Assembly (NCBI GenBank): GCA_913058495.1
Contig: CAJXQC010000010.1
Span: 51,778 to 115,777 of the forward strand
Length of the DNA stretch: 64,000 nt
Reading direction: 5' to 3'
Origin: an uncultured Balneola sp.
GTDB taxonomy: Bacteria; Bacteroidota; Rhodothermia; Balneolales; Balneolaceae
Shown here in pieces: positions 61,794 to 64,000 of the stretch. Numbering within the stretch: position 1 is the first letter of the stretch; every line of letters begins with the position of its first letter. Both the position numbers and the translations under genes were made by a program. The notes beneath the pieces were generated by a model. It saw only the letters and a program-made list of their open reading frames with translations, was not told where the DNA came from and did not search any database.

Positions 61794-63932
61794 ATGGCAG
61801 AAGTAAAACAACAAGACCCACAAGTTATCGACAAGATGCGCAGAACGCGTAACATTGGTATTATGGCTCATATCGATGCCGGAAAAACCACAGTTACTGA
61901 GCGTATTCTTTTTTACACCGGTCGTAGTCACCGTATTGGTGAAGTGCACGATGGTGCTGCAACTATGGACTGGATGGAGCAAGAGCAAGAGAGAGGTATT
62001 ACTATTACTTCTGCTGCTACTCACTGTATCTGGAAAGATCACCGTATTAATATTATTGACACTCCCGGTCACGTTGACTTTACTGTAGAAGTAGAGCGTT
62101 CATTGCGTGTTCTTGATGGAGCTGTTTTTGTGCTTTGTTCTGTAGGTGCTGTTCAGCCTCAATCTGAGACTGTTTGGCGTCAGGCTAATAAGTACAAAGT
62201 TCCTTGTATGGCATTTGTTAACAAAATGGACCGTACCGGAGCTGACTTTTATAATGTAGTTAGCCAACTTGATGAGAAATTAAATGCTAACCCGATTCCA
62301 ATTCAAATTCCTATTGGTTCTGAAGAGAACTTCAAAGGTGTTGTTGATCTGATCAACATGAGAGGAATTGTTTGGGATGACGCTTCTTTGGGTGCTAAGT
62401 ACGACGAAGTTGATATTCCTGAAGATCTTGCAACAAAAGCTGCAGATTACAGAGTTCAGTTGATCGAAGCTATTGCTGATCATGATGAGTCTTTGATGGA
62501 AAAGTATTTGATGGAAGAAGAGATTTCAGAAGATGAAATTCTTGCAGCTATCAGAAAAGCAACTATTGCAAAAGATATTACTCCTGTAATGTGTGGAACT
62601 GCACTGAAGAACAAAGGTGTGCAGGCAATGTTGGATAGAGTTATTTCATTCATGCCTTCTCCATTAGATGTTCAGGCTGTAAAAGGTGTTAAACCTCATA
62701 CTGAAGATGAAGTGATCAGAGAAGCAGATGTAAACGCTCCTTTTTCTGCTCTTGCATTCAAAATCATGACTGATCCTTACGTTGGTAAGTTAACTTTTGC
62801 CAGAGTGTACTCAGGTACATTGGAAAAGGGGTCATATGTATTGAATTCTTCAACAGGTAAAAAAGAAAGAGTTGGGCGTCTGCTTGAAATGCACGCAAAC
62901 TCTAAGAAAGATATTGAAATAGCTCAAGCTGGAGATATTGTTGCTGTAGTTGGTGTTAAAGAAGTTTACACCGGTGATACCCTTTGTGATCTTGATGATC
63001 CGGTTATCCTGGAGCAAATTACATTCCCTGAGCCAGTGATCAAGCTTGCTGTTGAGCCAAAAACTAAAGCTGACAGTGAAAAGCTTTCTGCAGGACTTCA
63101 AAAACTTGCAGAAGAAGATCCGACATTCCAGGTTAGAACTGACGATGAAACTGGTCAGACTACTATCGCCGGAATGGGTGAGTTGCATTTGGAGATCATT
63201 GTTGATCGTCTTAAGCGTGAATTCAAAGTTGAAGCAAACGTTGGTGCTCCTCAGGTATCTTACAGAGAAACAATCTCTAAAGCAGTTGAGCACAGAGAGC
63301 TTTACAAAAAGCAGTCTGGTGGACGTGGTAAATTTGCCGACATCCAGTTTGAAATTGCTCCAATCGATTATTTTGCTGATTACGATGGTAAAAAAGATCG
63401 TATTTCAGAAGAAGATGGATTTATGTTCATCAATGAGATTGTAGGTGGTAATATTCCTAGAGAATTTATCCCTTCAGTTCAAAAAGGATTCAAAGCAGCG
63501 TTAGAAAATGGTATTCAAGCTAACTACGCTGTACAAAACATTGGTGTAAGACTTTTTGATGGTTCTTATCACGATGTGGATTCTGATCAATTGAGTTTTG
63601 AGCTTGCAGCTAAGCTAGGATTTAGAAATTCAGCTAAAAAAGCGAAGCCTCAACTACTTGAGCCGGTTATGAAAGTAGAAGTAACTACTCCGGAAGAATA
63701 TATGGGTGATGTTATCGGTGACCTTAATAGTCGTCGTGGTATCATTCAGAGTATGGACAATCGAAATGACGGTTCTGTTGTGAAAGCACATGTTCCTCTT
63801 TCAGAAATGTTCGGATACTCAACTGACGTTAGATCTTTGACTCAAGGTCGTGCGGTTTACTCAATGGAATTCGAAGAGTACACTGCTGTTCCTGAAAAGA
63901 TTGCTCAGGAAATTATCGAAAGTCAATCATAA
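61794..63932 (+). CDS. fusA: Elongation factor G
   Basis: This 712-residue translocase GTPase has the motifs [28 protein letters not shown] and NKMDRTG. The domain IV-V sequences [10 protein letters not shown] and [14 protein letters not shown] complete the family. A single canonical EF-G, located 18 bases after rpsG. Confidence 0.98.
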   Translation: MAEVKQQDPQVIDKMRRTRNIGIMAHIDAGKTTVTERILFYTGRSHRIGEVHDGAATMDWMEQEQERGITITSAATHCIWKDHRINIIDTPGHVDFTVEVERSLRVLDGAVFVLCSVGAVQPQSETVWRQANKYKVPCMAFVNKMDRTGADFYNVVSQLDEKLNANPIPIQIPIGSEENFKGVVDLINMRGIVWDDASLGAKYDEVDIPEDLATKAADYRVQLIEAIADHDESLMEKYLMEEEISEDEILAAIRKATIAKDITPVMCGTALKNKGVQAMLDRVISFMPSPLDVQAVKGVKPHTEDEVIREADVNAPFSALAFKIMTDPYVGKLTFARVYSGTLEKGSYVLNSSTGKKERVGRLLEMHANSKKDIEIAQAGDIVAVVGVKEVYTGDTLCDLDDPVILEQITFPEPVIKLAVEPKTKADSEKLSAGLQKLAEEDPTFQVRTDDETGQTTIAGMGELHLEIIVDRLKREFKVEANVGAPQVSYRETISKAVEHRELYKKQSGGRGKFADIQFEIAPIDYFADYDGKKDRISEEDGFMFINEIVGGNIPREFIPSVQKGFKAALENGIQANYAVQNIGVRLFDGSYHDVDSDQLSFELAAKLGFRNSAKKAKPQLLEPVMKVEVTTPEEYMGDVIGDLNSRRGIIQSMDNRNDGSVVKAHVPLSEMFGYSTDVRSLTQGRAVYSMEFEEYTAVPEKIAQEIIESQS

Positions 63933-63960
63933 AGAAATTTAATAAAAACAAGACAAAGAC

Positions 63961-64000
63961 ATGGCAAAAGAGACCTTTCAACGCACCAAGCCGCATGTAA
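63961..64000 (+). CDS. tuf: Elongation factor Tu, N-terminal start only
   Basis: Only 13 codons are in the window: MAKETFQRTKPHV, the conserved opening of EF-Tu. The position after fusA completes the usual rpsL-rpsG-fusA-tuf order. The rest lies beyond the window. Confidence 0.93.
   Translation, partial: MAKETFQRTKPHV

Noticed and set aside
1..64000. CRISPR arrays, prophage or insertion-sequence genes
   Set aside because: No regularly spaced direct repeats, no transposase or phage genes were seen anywhere in the window.

Overview
The window is a 64 kb chromosomal piece of an AT-rich Gram-negative bacterium of the Bacteroidota / Balneolota-Rhodothermota kind. Evidence for this is a TonB-dependent receptor, a DPP4-type S9 peptidase, a DUF5117-type metalloprotease, a BNR/sortilin-type secreted protein, lamin-tail modules and lipoboxes. 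Several genes have promoters of the form TTG-N(17-23)-TAnnTTTG, and recognisable Shine-Dalgarno sequences are almost absent. Genus-level assignment is inference; a marine Balneola/Gracilimonas-like organism would fit. No prophage, transposase or CRISPR array is visible.

Layout. 1-14.6 kb: secreted and envelope proteins (truncated zinc metalloprotease, BNR-repeat protein, S9 peptidase, TonB receptor, giant lamin-tail protein) plus murI. 14.8-27.8 kb: housekeeping genes (hydrolase, VOC protein, ABC-F ATPase with a coupled lipoprotein, CNNM/CBS protein, lysC, a YhiN-type flavoprotein, lysA coupled to a Na+/H+ antiporter, hisS). 27.8-40.2 kb: a surface-glycan locus in four alternating strand blocks. 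These hold a sugar aminotransferase with two hexapeptide acyltransferases, a flippase with a GT56 transferase, a PIG-L deacetylase/LpxD-like acyltransferase/ACP/acyl ligase operon, and a YfhO protein with a GT4 transferase. 40.2-47.1 kb: gatC, then a tight forward operon ptsH-ptsI-pgi/pmi-birA-tilS-hpt, then tRNA-Ser(GCT) and a DUF2179/5698-type membrane protein. 47.2-56 kb: stress, transport and accessory genes (small TM-helix channel-like protein, baeRF-family protein, YjbQ, SulP, YihY, GyrI-like protein, hipBA). 56.2-64 kb: typA, a small zinc-ribbon protein, recG and the str operon rpsL-rpsG-fusA-tuf (tuf cut by the window end).

How the genes work together. The most interesting unit is 33155-36420, which looks like a self-contained remove-and-replace N-acyl module. 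A deacetylase would expose an amine on an N-acetylated sugar, an adenylate-forming ligase would load a carboxylic acid onto a dedicated carrier protein, and an LpxD-like enzyme would transfer it to the amine. It lies beside a second amino-sugar set (DegT aminotransferase, another LpxD-like acyltransferase, GT56 transferase, flippase), which suggests a surface polysaccharide carrying unusually N-acylated 4-amino-dideoxy sugars.

The intergenic spaces carry several structured DNA elements: near-perfect hairpins with GTAGG/CCTAC ends, a five-hairpin composite of about 145 bp, and an imperfect inverted-repeat element at 19.4 kb. They look like small dispersed repeat families and are the main non-coding feature of interest.
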